Below, piece after piece: positions 35,707 through 46,734 of a stretch of DNA of 47,060 nt. The notes beneath the pieces are model-generated. The model saw only the letters and a program-made list of their open reading frames with translations, had not been told where the DNA came from and did no database searches. The position numbers and the translations under genes are program-made. Position 1 is the first letter of the stretch, and every line of letters starts with the position of its first letter. Source of the stretch: Lingula anatina (Eukaryota > Brachiopoda > Lingulata > Lingulida > Lingulidae); contig NW_019773793.1 of NCBI RefSeq assembly GCF_001039355.2, forward strand, positions 1 to 47,060, in the 5' to 3' direction.

Positions 35707-38700
35707 CTGAAATATGGAAACAATTTGCATCAATTCATAACAAATCTATGAGTGCATCAATATAAATGAAGGCTTAAATAGCACACATTTCTAGAAAAAT
35801 AAAGATTAAATGACCTGGTTTTGAATTGGGAATTGCCACAATCTAACATAAAATGGGCTTTATTGTTTACGCTTCGTATTGGCAAACATATTAAACGGGT
35901 ATTTAAATTTATACTAACTACTATGTAAAGATATATAAACTTACCGTGGGGCACTGTTGTTGCCTGGTGCAGGAGGACTGAAAATATTAACACATATTGA
36001 AGTAGTGCATTACAAAGTTTTATGAATATCAATATGCACGGGTGCCACAGGAACACACCTGTCTTGTTTCAATTGGGAATTGCCACAATCCTACATAAAG
36101 TGGGTTCTAAAATGTTTACGCATCGTATTGGTAAACATATTAAACGGGTATTTAAATTTATACTAACTACTACGTGAAGATATATAAACTTACCGTGGGG
36201 CACTGATGTTGCCTGGTGCAGGAGGACTGAAAATATTAACACATATTGAAGTAGTGCATTACAAAGTTTTATGAATATCAATATGCACGGGTGCCACAGG
36301 AACACACCTGTCTTGTTTCAATTGGGAATTGCCACAATCCTACATAAAGTGGGTTCTAAAATGTTTACGCATCGTATTGGTAAACATATTAAACGGGTAT
36401 TTAAATTTATACTAACTACTACGTGAAGATATATAAACTTACCGTGGGGCACTGATGTTGCCTGGTGCAGGAGGACTGAAAATATTAACACATATTGAAG
36501 TAGTGCATTACAAAGTTTTATGAATATCAATATGCACGGGTGCCACAGGAACACACCTGTCTTGTTTCAATTGGGAATTGCCACAATCCTACATAAAGTG
36601 GGTTCTAAAATGTTTACGCATCGTATTGGTAAACATATTAAACGGGTATTTAAATTTATACTAACTACTACGTGAAGATATATAAACTTACCGTGGGGCA
36701 CTGATGTTGCCTGGTGCAGGAGGACTGAAAATATTAACACATATTGAAGTAGTGCATTACAAAGTTTTATGAATATCAATATGCACGGGTGCCACAGGAA
36801 CACACCTGTCTTGTTTCAATTGGGAATTGCCACAATCCTACATAAAGTGGGTTCTAAAATGTTTACGCATCGTATTGGTAAACATATTAAACGGGTATTT
36901 AAATTTATACTAACTACTACGTGAAGATATATAAACTTACCGTGGGGCACTGATGTTGCCTGGTGCAGGAGGACTGAAAAATTGACACATATTGAAGGAG
37001 TGCATTTCAAACTTTTATGAATATCAATATGCACGGGTGCCACAGGAACACACCTGTCTAATAATATAAAATCTACAACAAAAATCAAATATCTTTGGAA
37101 TACCATACTACTCTTACACAAGACATTAGTTTCGTATTATACATAGCGAATGCAAAAAAAATTTCTATTATGCACAGCCTTGTACGTGGGTTTATTTTAA
37201 ACAAAAACCCTTATACATATATCATAGTTGTTAATAAGCAATTCTTACAGTAGGGCCTAGTGCATAAATTCAAAACCACTTTTTTATACTAACGATCATA
37301 TGAACGTGTGTAAATTTAACCTTCAACTCATTGCATTTGACAATTGTTAAATTTTTTGTAATTATCTATCAAACACGATGATTAACCGCATTATCACCAC
37401 CAATTTAAATTATCTACTATACGCAACATGAAAGTTTAGACCATATAGCTATCATACGGCTTTATGCCCGTGGGTTTTTTTAGCTTTACATTGAAATTGT
37501 CAATATGTGAACATTTGACATTCCACAAAATTGCATTACTTCCAGAAAAACAATCCAATCAAGTTAGTTTTTCAATAAAAGCCGTATTTCAGTCTTATAC
37601 AAATATCTTTTATGTAAGTTTGAAAATTATAAGATTCATGGTTTTACTTTTACGGTCATTATTACGGCAGTGCCCCAAGTAGGACTTTCTTCTGTTTTGG
37701 TGCAATTTTACATTTTACATTTGCATCAATTCAAAACAAATATGTGAGTGCGTGAATATTAATGGAGCCCGAAAGAGCACACCTGTCTACTCATATTAAG
37801 AATATATGACCTGAGTTTGACTTGGGAATTGCCACAATCCACTACAAAGTGGATTCTAGTGTTTACACATCGCATTGGCAAACGTACGTATTAAATTATT
37901 TCAACAGTAGCGCATGCATTCATGAGCGCTATTTATACTCACCTATGTACTGAAACTGTAGTGGTTTCTGTTGCAGATGGCCTGAAAAAATTAACACATA
38001 TTGAAGCAGTGCAAAACTATGTTGTATGAATATCAATGAGCACGGGTGCCACAGGAACACACCTGTCTAACAATATAAAATCTACAACAAAAATCAAATA
38101 TCTTTGGAATATCATACTACTCTTACCCAAGACATTAGTTTCGTATCATACATAACAAATGCAAGAAAATTTCTGCTATGCACAGCCTTGTACGTGGGTT
38201 TACTTTAAACAAAAACCCTTATACATATACATTTATGTCTCCTCCATCTCAGTGTACTACATTTTATAGTCTCATTCATAGCAAGAAAGAAGGCAACAAG
38301 GAATATTGATTGTTCGTGATTTGGCCAAACAAGGCCGCTTTTATTATATAACCCCTCTATCCTAATCGTTTTAACAATAATAACTATGTAGCAAATTGTT
38401 ACCTGTATTAAATGTTATGGCCTTAGGGATAAAAATTATATATCAAATATTCAATAAGACTCATCATGCTAAAAATTATGATGCGACGAGTCAGCAAAAG
38501 TTATTATTTACCAACAATTTTGCACAAATTTCATTTGTGGGGTTGCAAAGAGGCCCCCATCGCTGGAAAATTTTTTCGTTTGGTCTGCGACTGTTTACTG
38601 CTTTACTTTTTTCGAATTCGTCTGTGCGACTCTGGGATCTAACCCTAGCTTGAATTGGGAATTTCCACAATCGAACATTAAGGGGGCCCTAGTGCTTGTG

Positions 38701-41700
38701 CATCATACCTGTACATGTATTACTAAACATATTAAACGGCTATTACAGTAGCGTATTCATTCGTGAGCGCTATTTTTACCAACAACTGTATAAATGTATA
38801 TTCACTTACCCAAGAGCTCTCGTGTTGCTTTGGTCATGTTGACTGAAAAAAAAAGCATTCTCTTGCAGTAATTTTTAATTAAAAAAAAACTTTTTAAGGA
38901 GACAGTCCTTGGTCAACAATTTCATGGAGACTCATGTGCACCCTTGCTCGGAACGATGGAATATCTTTGGAAATCTTCATGCACTAGCTTCTTTAAACTT
39001 TATGGTGATAATTTTCACAATAACATCGCTATACATGGCTAGTGCATGCAATTACCAAAAAGCAATTAGCAAGCTTTGGATGCGGAATCCATTCATTGTT
39101 CAAACGCGCAGCTGTCTATAAAATTACTGGCTAAATAACCTGGGTTTAATTCGGGAATTGTCACAATCCAAAACAAAGTGCGTTTTAGTGTTTACTAATC
39201 GTATTGCCAACTAACTTAAACATATAATAGAAAATGTCTGCTTTTCTAAGGGTTCTATCTCTTTTTGAGCAGTATATCTAACCACCCACACTTACTTTTC
39301 ATCTTCATCTGTGACTTGTTTAAGTGGTAAACCTAAAACTAACAACGGTTAACATCTAAAAGTCCACAGAAAGAACCGAGGATATCTACACACAAACCTA
39401 GTAGCTAAATTGGTTATATTCCTCGATGAATACATTTAACTTTTACATTAGACGAACATGAAGCGGCGACGTACTTAAGCAGTTACTTTGTCTGGAGTTT
39501 ATAAGTAAGATAAGTGGCAAAAAATAATTCATGAGTAACAATGGTGGTACGTTTCATAATGTGCCCGGTCACCGAAAATCATCAATGCTAGCACACACAG
39601 TCTGGTTACTTTACTCTAACTGTTTACCTAAAATCTTGAAACAGTTACGACCCAGCGAATTCCTTATCAAAATGAACAAGACTTAGTTTTACCATCCCTG
39701 CATCAGTTGAATTTTTCCACAAGTTTTTTTCTATATACACGTGCTGTACTAGTATTTTCTGCAGCAGGCATTCACTTTATTTTGAAATCATTGGAACTAT
39801 TTACCAGAAACGTCAAATCTTCATCTATGAAACATTTTTCTTTACGTCACTTTTGGTGTGAACGCTAGTAGCTTTATTTGTCACATTTTTTACAATAAAC
39901 ATAGCCTATACCATTGAAATTATTTACCTTTAACGTAATATACAGACTTGATATTTAATATGGAATGTTTCAGTTTCTAAAATATCCGTTAAAGGGATAA
40001 CAACTGTTCGTTTAGGCCAAAAAAATTAATTTTCCTGGAGTAAACAACAATTTTCTCATACTTACCAATGGTTAATGAATCCATTTCTACATTCAAAGTT
40101 AGTCACTTTTTTTTCTAATTTTTTTGTTACAATCTCTTTAGAGATTACTACAGAGTCTGCCATCTATGGAGGTCACATCGTCCGATGACCAGCTCAGATA
40201 TCAGAATAATAGCTATAACTGCCGTTTTTGTGGTAAAACAGAATATATTATAATTCAATGGGTTGTTTACAATGTTTTATTGTGAAATATAGATCTCATA
40301 CGAACAGTTATTATCACTTTCACTAAAAATGCGTTCTTATTTAAAAAAATCTCTGATCTCATTTAAGATATATGTATGAAGAAGTGCGTAGTCGGGCGTG
40401 TCGCTACCAGTTAACTGACTACCATGTCTGTTACGCTGTTGCATTGTGTAATATTCAGTGAATTAATTGGGTAGTGCTCCTTTAGGCTGGTCAAAACTTT
40501 GCTCTGACAAAGCAAGGATAAAAAAGTATCCATATGTCGGCAACTACTGCATAGAGGAATTTGAAATTTTGCTTCCAGGCGGTCGGCTTTGCAGTACGTA
40601 AAATGAGCTAATCAGTGCTTTACAAAACTCTTAATCTGTGGCAGAATGGGGAGAAACGGAACTGCCCGCACTGTTTTATAGAGTAATACCCGTACTGATG
40701 TATCTACACGGAGGCCACATCCAATGTATCGAAATCTTACCAACAGGGTACAGGACCCACCGTCTTTCGGGATAAGCTGCTGCAACTAAAAAAAAAACAC
40801 CCAGTCCGTTCAGAATGAGGGGTAAATTGCCACCAAAACGCGTTTTTAAGACCCTTAGCGAACACCAAACTGGTTTAAGCAGGTTAGAATACCAGACGGT
40901 CGCCAAGGAATCCATTGTGAACTGCAAAACATCGTCGTCTGTTTAACTAATGAATTTTGGACCATGGTCGTTTCTGGGCAGAACACTGAAACTGCGTTTT
41001 TTAATTGAGGTCAGATTTCACCTGTACCGCTCAACATGTCAAATCAGAGTTTACAGACATTCAGATGAGGCCTATGGCGAAGCGTGTGTCCCGTCTTTAG
41101 TGACTAAAGAACACTGAAACTGCGTTTTTTAATTGAGGTCAGATTTTACCTGTACCGCTCAACATGTCAAATCAGAGTTTACAGACATTCAGATGAGGCC
41201 TATGGCGAAGCGTGTGTCCCGTCTTTAGTGACTAGGGTCATTGACAGCGTCAGTATTTGGAGTGGATACCACATTGGTGCCAAAACATCAGTGGTATAGT
41301 AGTCATGGATGGAAATNAGGGTCATTGACAGCGTCAGTATTTGGAGTGGATACCACATTGGTGCCAAAACATCAGTGGTATAGTAGTCATGGATGGAAAT
41401 CGGAACCAGATCAAATAAAGGAATAATCTGGGATGAACTTGACCATCATTTGATTAAGGGTACCTTAGGAACAATTTAAGGTTGCACAGTGAGATTGCCG
41501 ATTCACAAACGGCAATCTTAATAGCAGATAACTTACAGAACCAAGGGAATGAGCAACTACCTTTGTCATCAAAGTCGCCATATTTGAACCACATAGATAA
41601 TATAAAGAAGGCCATTACTCGCCTAATCAACGGCCTCCATATCCTACAACAAAACTGGGCCAAATTGGACAGGTTTTTACCGACTCCTGCAATGTTCAGT

Positions 41701-44700
41701 CCACGGTGAAAAGTAAGTGAAAGGTCAATTTCAAGGTCACAGTTAAATTCCCAGTATATGACTTCCTATTCAACTCACATTGTAACTATGGTTAAAATTC
41801 ATAAAATGGGAGGTGCTCAGAAATTCCAGATGTTTGATTTTCATGAAATAATGTCATTTTTGACCAGAAGTTGTCAGCCTCGCTATGTCTTATGTTATCT
41901 TTTCCAGGCGTTCGAAATTTCATCATATTACCGTATTGCACATTAAATTTTTATTTTCACCACCACAATGTTTTTTTATACTGTATAACTCGTGAACCGT
42001 ATGGAAAACAAAGAATGGACACTTTCAGTGTTGGGCTTGAAACGCTCTATCAAATGCAAAAATCAAGAGATCTCTTGCATTAACGGTTCCAGAATTATAG
42101 AGAGTTTCGGCATCTAATGACCGCTGCTCCCGTGAAAATGCACCGATTGACCCCTAATGATAACAAATGCCAATAATGTTATAGGCTAGCTCTGTGTAGT
42201 TTCTGAAAATCGGCACAAATGTTTTTTTTTGTTTGTTTGTTTGTTTGTTTGTTTGTTTTTGCAAAAAATACCCTTTTTTAGAAAATGTTGGTCCGTTTCA
42301 CCTTCAAATAAAGGTAAAAGGTCAAATCCAAGGGCATTTTTGAAAATTCCACAGATCTTTTTGTTGAGGAGGACAAGCCGTAATGATGACGTGGAAACGA
42401 AGTCGGCGGACCCAATGGAGAAGTAGCCGGCGGACGAGACGGGCATGACCATGTGCACCGCTGGTGGTGCAATTAAGTGAGACGTTCTCTTTACCTGATT
42501 CTGCGCCATCTGATGCTGGTACTCGTGATTGGCTTGATGTCGGAGGGACTGAAACATACAGGTAAAATATGTAAGGTTCACAAATTCACGGTTAGGAAGA
42601 GAAACAGATATGGCTATGTACCCACTGTTGAAATGTAGTTTTGTCTTCTGAACAATTAATTAACCTTAAGAAAAGCAAAGCAATTATGAAACGATTTTGT
42701 AGTTTTGCAATCACTCTGCCTGGGGATAATGAATTAGATAACTTGCACCAAATATTTCATCGGTCACAATGCCATAACATGTCCTAGCTGGTCAACTAGC
42801 ATTTATTAATGAAATGCCATTCTATCCCACAAAACCACTCGGCTGTTTTGAGGTAAACAAAAATATGGTTTGACCAGAAAAAACACACACATATCCATAA
42901 GTTGTTTTAAAATGATCAATCATGCCGATTTTCATAAGGCAACCACTCAATGAAACCAGCCGCGGACAGACACGCTGATTAGAAAATGTACAGACTCATA
43001 GTGTCTTTATATAAAAGGACTCAAATTTGTTAAAATAGCATAGTTAAACATATGACAGATACTAAAACGAAATGAAAATAATAGAAAAATTACACATATT
43101 CAAATGTAGTAACATCGTCATCTACATAAACACATGGATGCGAGGGGACATTTTGGTAATATTATATTGCAAAATCCATGAAAGGGAATCATACTGATGC
43201 ATCTGCAATGTGATTTGTGTTATTGTCAAGCCATTGTACGTCGATTAAACGACTTCATAGTATCTTACATCGTTCATCATAATCATCCATACAGCCACGA
43301 AAGGATTGTGTGTCAGGCATCTTGAAATTTTTGCTCCGTACAATATTTATAAGTGTATCAATTGCAGTGTCTCTGAAGGTTTTCAGCGACGAATCCATCT
43401 TCGTGGCCTCAATTATGCATTTCCCAAGTGGAAATTTGCAATCTCTGCAATTTTCCATCTTCTTTGCTTCCAAAGTACGCACTGCCATATCTACTATTAA
43501 AAAGCGGAAAACAAAATATAAGTGGACTTTTGTATACTAATATTTGTTCAACACATAGAATAAATGTCTATTTTGACGTTTTTAGTTAATATAAGTATTT
43601 TTAATAAAACTTATTTAGCTGGATAAAATGTTATTATCTGATTCTGGTAAGGATGAATGTACCTCTTCTTGAAAAACTGATTGAACTGGAAATTAACATT
43701 TTAAGATATCTTAACTTGGTGGGTTATTTCAATAGTGTCTAAATATAAAGCTGACATATGAAATGAACCGTTGATGAACACATAAACTTTTACATGGCAT
43801 TAACACTGATTCGATACCCTGTTCTGATATGTTTGAAGCTGCTTGTACTTCTGATTTTTTTGCGTTCTTGTCTTTAACTGAAAATACACGGAATATGCAC
43901 GGTTTATAAGTCAACTGCAAGACAATGAGACAGTTACTTCTATATATAAACCTGGCAAGAGAAATTGAATATTTAGTACTGATAAAAACATAAATTTCAA
44001 AATGAATAAAAAACGTTAAAAGACACTGTCGTTTAGTCATTACATATTAGATAAATTGCAGTTCACATTTCTAGAGTTAAAATCATAACTTAACATGGCT
44101 GGTCAATCTCTCTCTCTCTCTCTCTCCCAGTAAGTATCCTTACATAGTATGGCTATGTTTATGAATGTATCTTTTATCCATCTTTCTAAATCTTGTTTTG
44201 AAAATAAACCGTTGCGTTTAAGATTTTCCATTAGTGTCCCGTCTAAAACAAACTGTCCCAACGTTATGATATCATTGTGAGCAACGTCTGAAAGAAATAC
44301 AAACACATGTTTAAATCTTGTGTTAGGCAGACAAAATTATACATGCATAACAGTATTTATGTATTTCTTAATACATACAAAATTTACAATAAAACTGGCA
44401 TATACAAGGAACTGCAAAAGCAACACATAAATACAGTGATATATACAAATATCAAAAATATACAAAAGAAGCATTATACTCGCAAGAGTTTAGGCGTTAA
44501 AAACAAAATAGTATACATGTATATTAATGGATCTGATGTGAGAATGCGTTTCTACAGTCAAATGACTATGCACGATTAACAAAATTTAATACACACGATC
44601 ATTCGTTAAGATGTTGGGTACCTACCTTTAGGCATGAATTTAAATGGAAATGTGTATTTTTCTGGAAAAGAATAAATTTCCGTTAATATATAAAGCACTG

Positions 44701-45567
44701 AAAACAATTTACGCCTTTAACGCATTTCAATGCACAGCTTTTTCTGATGTCATGCAGGACTGCAAAACATTGATAAAAATTCTCTCACAGATATATGTAT
44801 GCTGAAAAATTTTTTATGATTATTTAAAACCTGCATTGATGAAACATGGAGTCGACAAATAAAGGTGTGAACTTTAGCTTAGTTATAATTTTTCGATCAA
44901 AAAGACGAAATAAAATGAAATTGAAAAAAATTGATTACGTTGTTGTTATTTGAGAGAGGAAGAGAAGAAAAGAAAGTAAATGGAATACCATTAAAACAAC
45001 AAGACACTGCTTGTACGTCAAAAGAACGCACGCACATGAACCAATGCAACGTTCGTTGTTGCGTAGAGCAGTGGAAATATATAATGACAAATATACTGCA
45101 TAAGTTTCAATGATGTGTATATGTGTATGTTTCTGCGCCAACTTTGTTTAACTAAATTAGAGTTCATAAACATTTACTTACTGTAACGCCGAGAGAAGTA
45201 AATCCATGGGATGCACCACACAACAAAACCTGAAAAAGACAACATATAAAATAGACTAAATAGTGCTTTTAAAGCCGACTGTTTGCTTTAATAACTAACT
45301 GTTATTTAAGTACATGTAAATTACAAGTATGAATGTTGCGATTAGGAAAATTTCATATCTAAACCATTTACAAAATTAAATGGGTAATATTTTTCAATCT
45401 TTTGGATAATAGTACTGGGATATTTGCAACCATTTTTCATAGATATAATGCAAATGTATTTTCAAAGGAAGTTCCACGTGCTATTTCACAATGAAAACTT
45501 ACAGACACCAAAACTAATACCAATCCCAATGCCAATCCCATCCCAAAGTTTGTTGCCAGTAGGTTCG
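35667..45567 (-). CDS. 3' part of a single-pass membrane protein gene with tandem microexon tail (5' end outside window)
   Basis: Exons in transcript order: 45503-45567, 45182-45229, 44626-44661, 44144-44287, 43818-43877, 43269-43490, 42495-42548, 39296-39332, 38810-38842, 37943-37981, five cassettes (36941-36973, 36692-36724, 36443-36475, 36194-36226, 35945-35977) and 35667-35706. All have AG acceptors and GT donors. The first exon enters in phase 2 and the chain reads 313 residues to TAA without a stop. Exons 1-2 make a transmembrane helix (LWDGIGIGIGISFGVCFVV, then WCIPWIYF) followed by SRRYKKY, so the C-terminal side is probably cytoplasmic. Next comes about 150 residues of charged, helix-like sequence (DLERWIKDTFINIAIL, CRDCKFPLGKC), then a Ser/Pro/Thr-rich tail ending SMTTTTTESDQE. 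I recognise no family. The ectodomain exons were not found up to 47060. Confidence 0.7.
35821..37057 (-). repeat. Five tandem 249-bp units, each holding one 33-nt exon
   Basis: The period is 249 bp, with unit starts near 35821, 36070, 36319, 36568 and 36817. The three middle units (36070-36816) appear identical. The first (35821-36069) is diverged and the last changes after its exon. Each unit has, in transcript order, an acceptor (ATTTTCAG), 33 exon bases, a GTAAGTTTATAT donor and an intron with the marker GATTGTGGCAATTCCCAA. Exons: 35945-35977, 36194-36226, 36443-36475, 36692-36724, 36941-36973. Each encodes PPAPGNISAPR in phase 2 (PPAPGNNSAPR in the copy at 35945). Each exon is 11 codons long and frame-neutral. 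Confidence 0.95.
36970..37222 (-). repeat. Duplicated intron block, copy 1
   Basis: Matches 37981-38232 almost base for base in stretches such as CAGGAACACACCTGTCTA, AAAATCTACAACAAAAATC and GCACAGCCTTGTACGTGGG. In both places it lies immediately 5' (in transcript sense) of a cassette exon, so exon and intron were copied together. Confidence 0.85.
37943..37981 (-). other. Diverged cassette exon, 39 nt
   Basis: Acceptor ATTTTTTCAG, donor GTGAGT, phase 2 at both ends. It encodes PSATETTTVSVH between split codons. The downstream intron carries the same GATTGTGGCAATTCCCAA-type marker (near 37825) as the 249-bp units, so it is an older relative of the tandem cassettes. Confidence 0.75.
37981..38232 (-). 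repeat. Duplicated intron block, copy 2
   Basis: Partner of 36970-37222 in the same orientation, with a few per cent divergence by eye. Confidence 0.85.
38810..38842 (-). other. Diverged cassette exon, 33 nt
   Basis: Acceptor TTTTTTTCAG, donor GTAAGT, phase 2 at both ends. It is the same length as the tandem cassettes and identical to them at 20 of 33 positions. It encodes QHDQSNTRALG. The intron marker recurs at about 38652. Confidence 0.72.
39296..39332 (-). other. Boundary exon, 37 nt (phase 1 to phase 2)
   Basis: Acceptor TAGTTTTAG, donor GTAAGTG. It encodes GLPLKQVTDEDE and converts the phase-1 series of upstream exons to the phase-2 series of the cassettes. An intron marker (GATTGTGACAATTCCCGAA) follows near 39154, so this exon may have founded the module family. 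Confidence 0.65.
39939..40585 (+). repeat. Dispersed repeat, copy A (in an intron)
   Basis: 39939-39983 and 40328-40585 match 46735-47060 in the same orientation. Shared words include GACTTGA-ATTTAATATGGAAT, TAATTGGGTAGTGCTCCTTT, AAAAAGTATCCATATGTCGG and GAATTTGAAATTTTGC. Copy A has about 345 extra bases in the middle. No coding capacity was recognised. Confidence 0.8.
40981..41234 (+). repeat. Perfect or near-perfect tandem duplication, 128-bp period
   Basis: 40981-41108 and 41109-41234 are identical apart from a C/T (ATTTCACC versus ATTTTACC) and the last bases. They adjoin a second tandem pair, so this may be an assembly artefact or a very recent duplication. Confidence 0.9.
41234..41400 (+). 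repeat. Tandem duplication of 83 bp around an unknown base
   Basis: 41234-41316 and 41318-41400 are identical and are separated by a single N at 41317. The N suggests a scaffolding join where overlapping ends were not merged. Confidence 0.9.
42227..42258. repeat. (TTTG)n microsatellite
   Basis: About seven TTTG units in an intron of the minus-strand gene. Confidence 0.95.
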
Positions 45568-46734
45568 CTGAAGAGCAAAAAGTAATTTTGTGATCAAGTG
45601 TGATAACAAAGTCTATCGATATTTGATAAATCCGATAAGAAATAAATGCTACGATTACACCGACTCTCAAAAATAAGTAGGCCTATAGCAGTTAAGGAAA
45701 TATACATGGTTAAGACAGAATGATCCAAGTTATCGATTATACATCACAAATTTTTCGTTTGTTCTTAATTTATAATAATGAAATATCTTATGGGCTTTGT
45801 GTGCAATGAATATTATCTTCTACAGAAATAAAACTAAATTCATTTCCTTTAGCAAAGGTCCCATGTCCAGTATGTGACATTATATATTTGCATTTTCAGG
45901 ACAAAAAAAAACCAATGACGGTTTCATAGTTTTTGGCCCATTATCAATGAAGAAGGCCTAGGGGCCGAAAGGATTACATATAACATCTGTAAAGTAGGTC
46001 TTCAGAGATGCATCATTAATATAACTTAGGAACTAGGGTGTAAACGATAATCTGCACGGGTGCCAGCGTTTGGATCTAATTGTTTTGTGTGGAGGATATG
46101 ACCCCCTAATCAAGGTGTTCCATTAAACGAAGGCATTATATTTCGTTTCTTTGCTGGTGTAGTTAGATGTCAACCTTTCAAAAGAATTCTCTGGCGCCAG
46201 ATTGTAGTACTTGTTGCTGTGATTAAATCGATGTTAACACGATGTTGTTAGTGTTTCAGGTTTGTGATATCTGTTGGAAATCGATATTATTTTTTCGCCC
46301 CAAAATGCTGTTTGAGTAAACAAATTCATCCCAATGTATTTATGATGCGAATGCATCAGCTCATGAAAAAATAACCTTTATTTCCGCATTATCCAAGCAG
46401 ACAAGGAAAAATTCTAACGTATCGATCTACCTTAATAGGCCAAAATAACAATAAGGATAACAGTAGCGTTGACTTATCGTATTCTCACGTTCAAAAATGT
46501 CTATACCCTGCTGTGGATAGACTTTGCTTTTTTTTCTTTGAGAGAGACGTCGCGAAATCACATTTTATAGCAAGATCATATATTGCAATTGCAAACATGA
46601 CAAAATTGCCGACATTGTGTGTGAATGATTAACGTTATCTGCATATGTTATGACGTCGACGTACGGTTTTTGCACATTTTACTTTGGGCTGTGGCCCATG
46701 CACAGTATAAAAAGTGTACATCCATGTGTGTGCA
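45568..46734. other. Upstream intron or intergenic DNA, no exon recognised
   Basis: The first exon found for the minus-strand gene starts in phase 2, so coding exons must exist further right. No convincing donor-bearing open segment was seen here. This stretch is most likely intron. Confidence 0.45.

Noticed and set aside
36069-37121. Repeated 78-codon minus-strand frames starting MFLWHPCIL
   Set aside because: They cross the intron and the 33-nt exon in a different frame and are identical only because the 249-bp unit repeats. The spliced microexon model explains the region better.
40676-40927. Minus-strand 83-codon frame
   Set aside because: It lies in intronic repeat-rich DNA, with no domain and no splice sites in frame with the gene around it.
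41482-41709. Plus-strand 75-codon frame with a helical look
   Set aside because: No recognised domain, and the opposite strand is also open. It lies in an intron next to a suspected assembly join. It may be a transposon relic but cannot be supported.
43668-43681. Possible 14-nt minus-strand exon between AATCAG and GTACAT
   Set aside because: Its length would break the phase-1 frame that the neighbouring exons keep.
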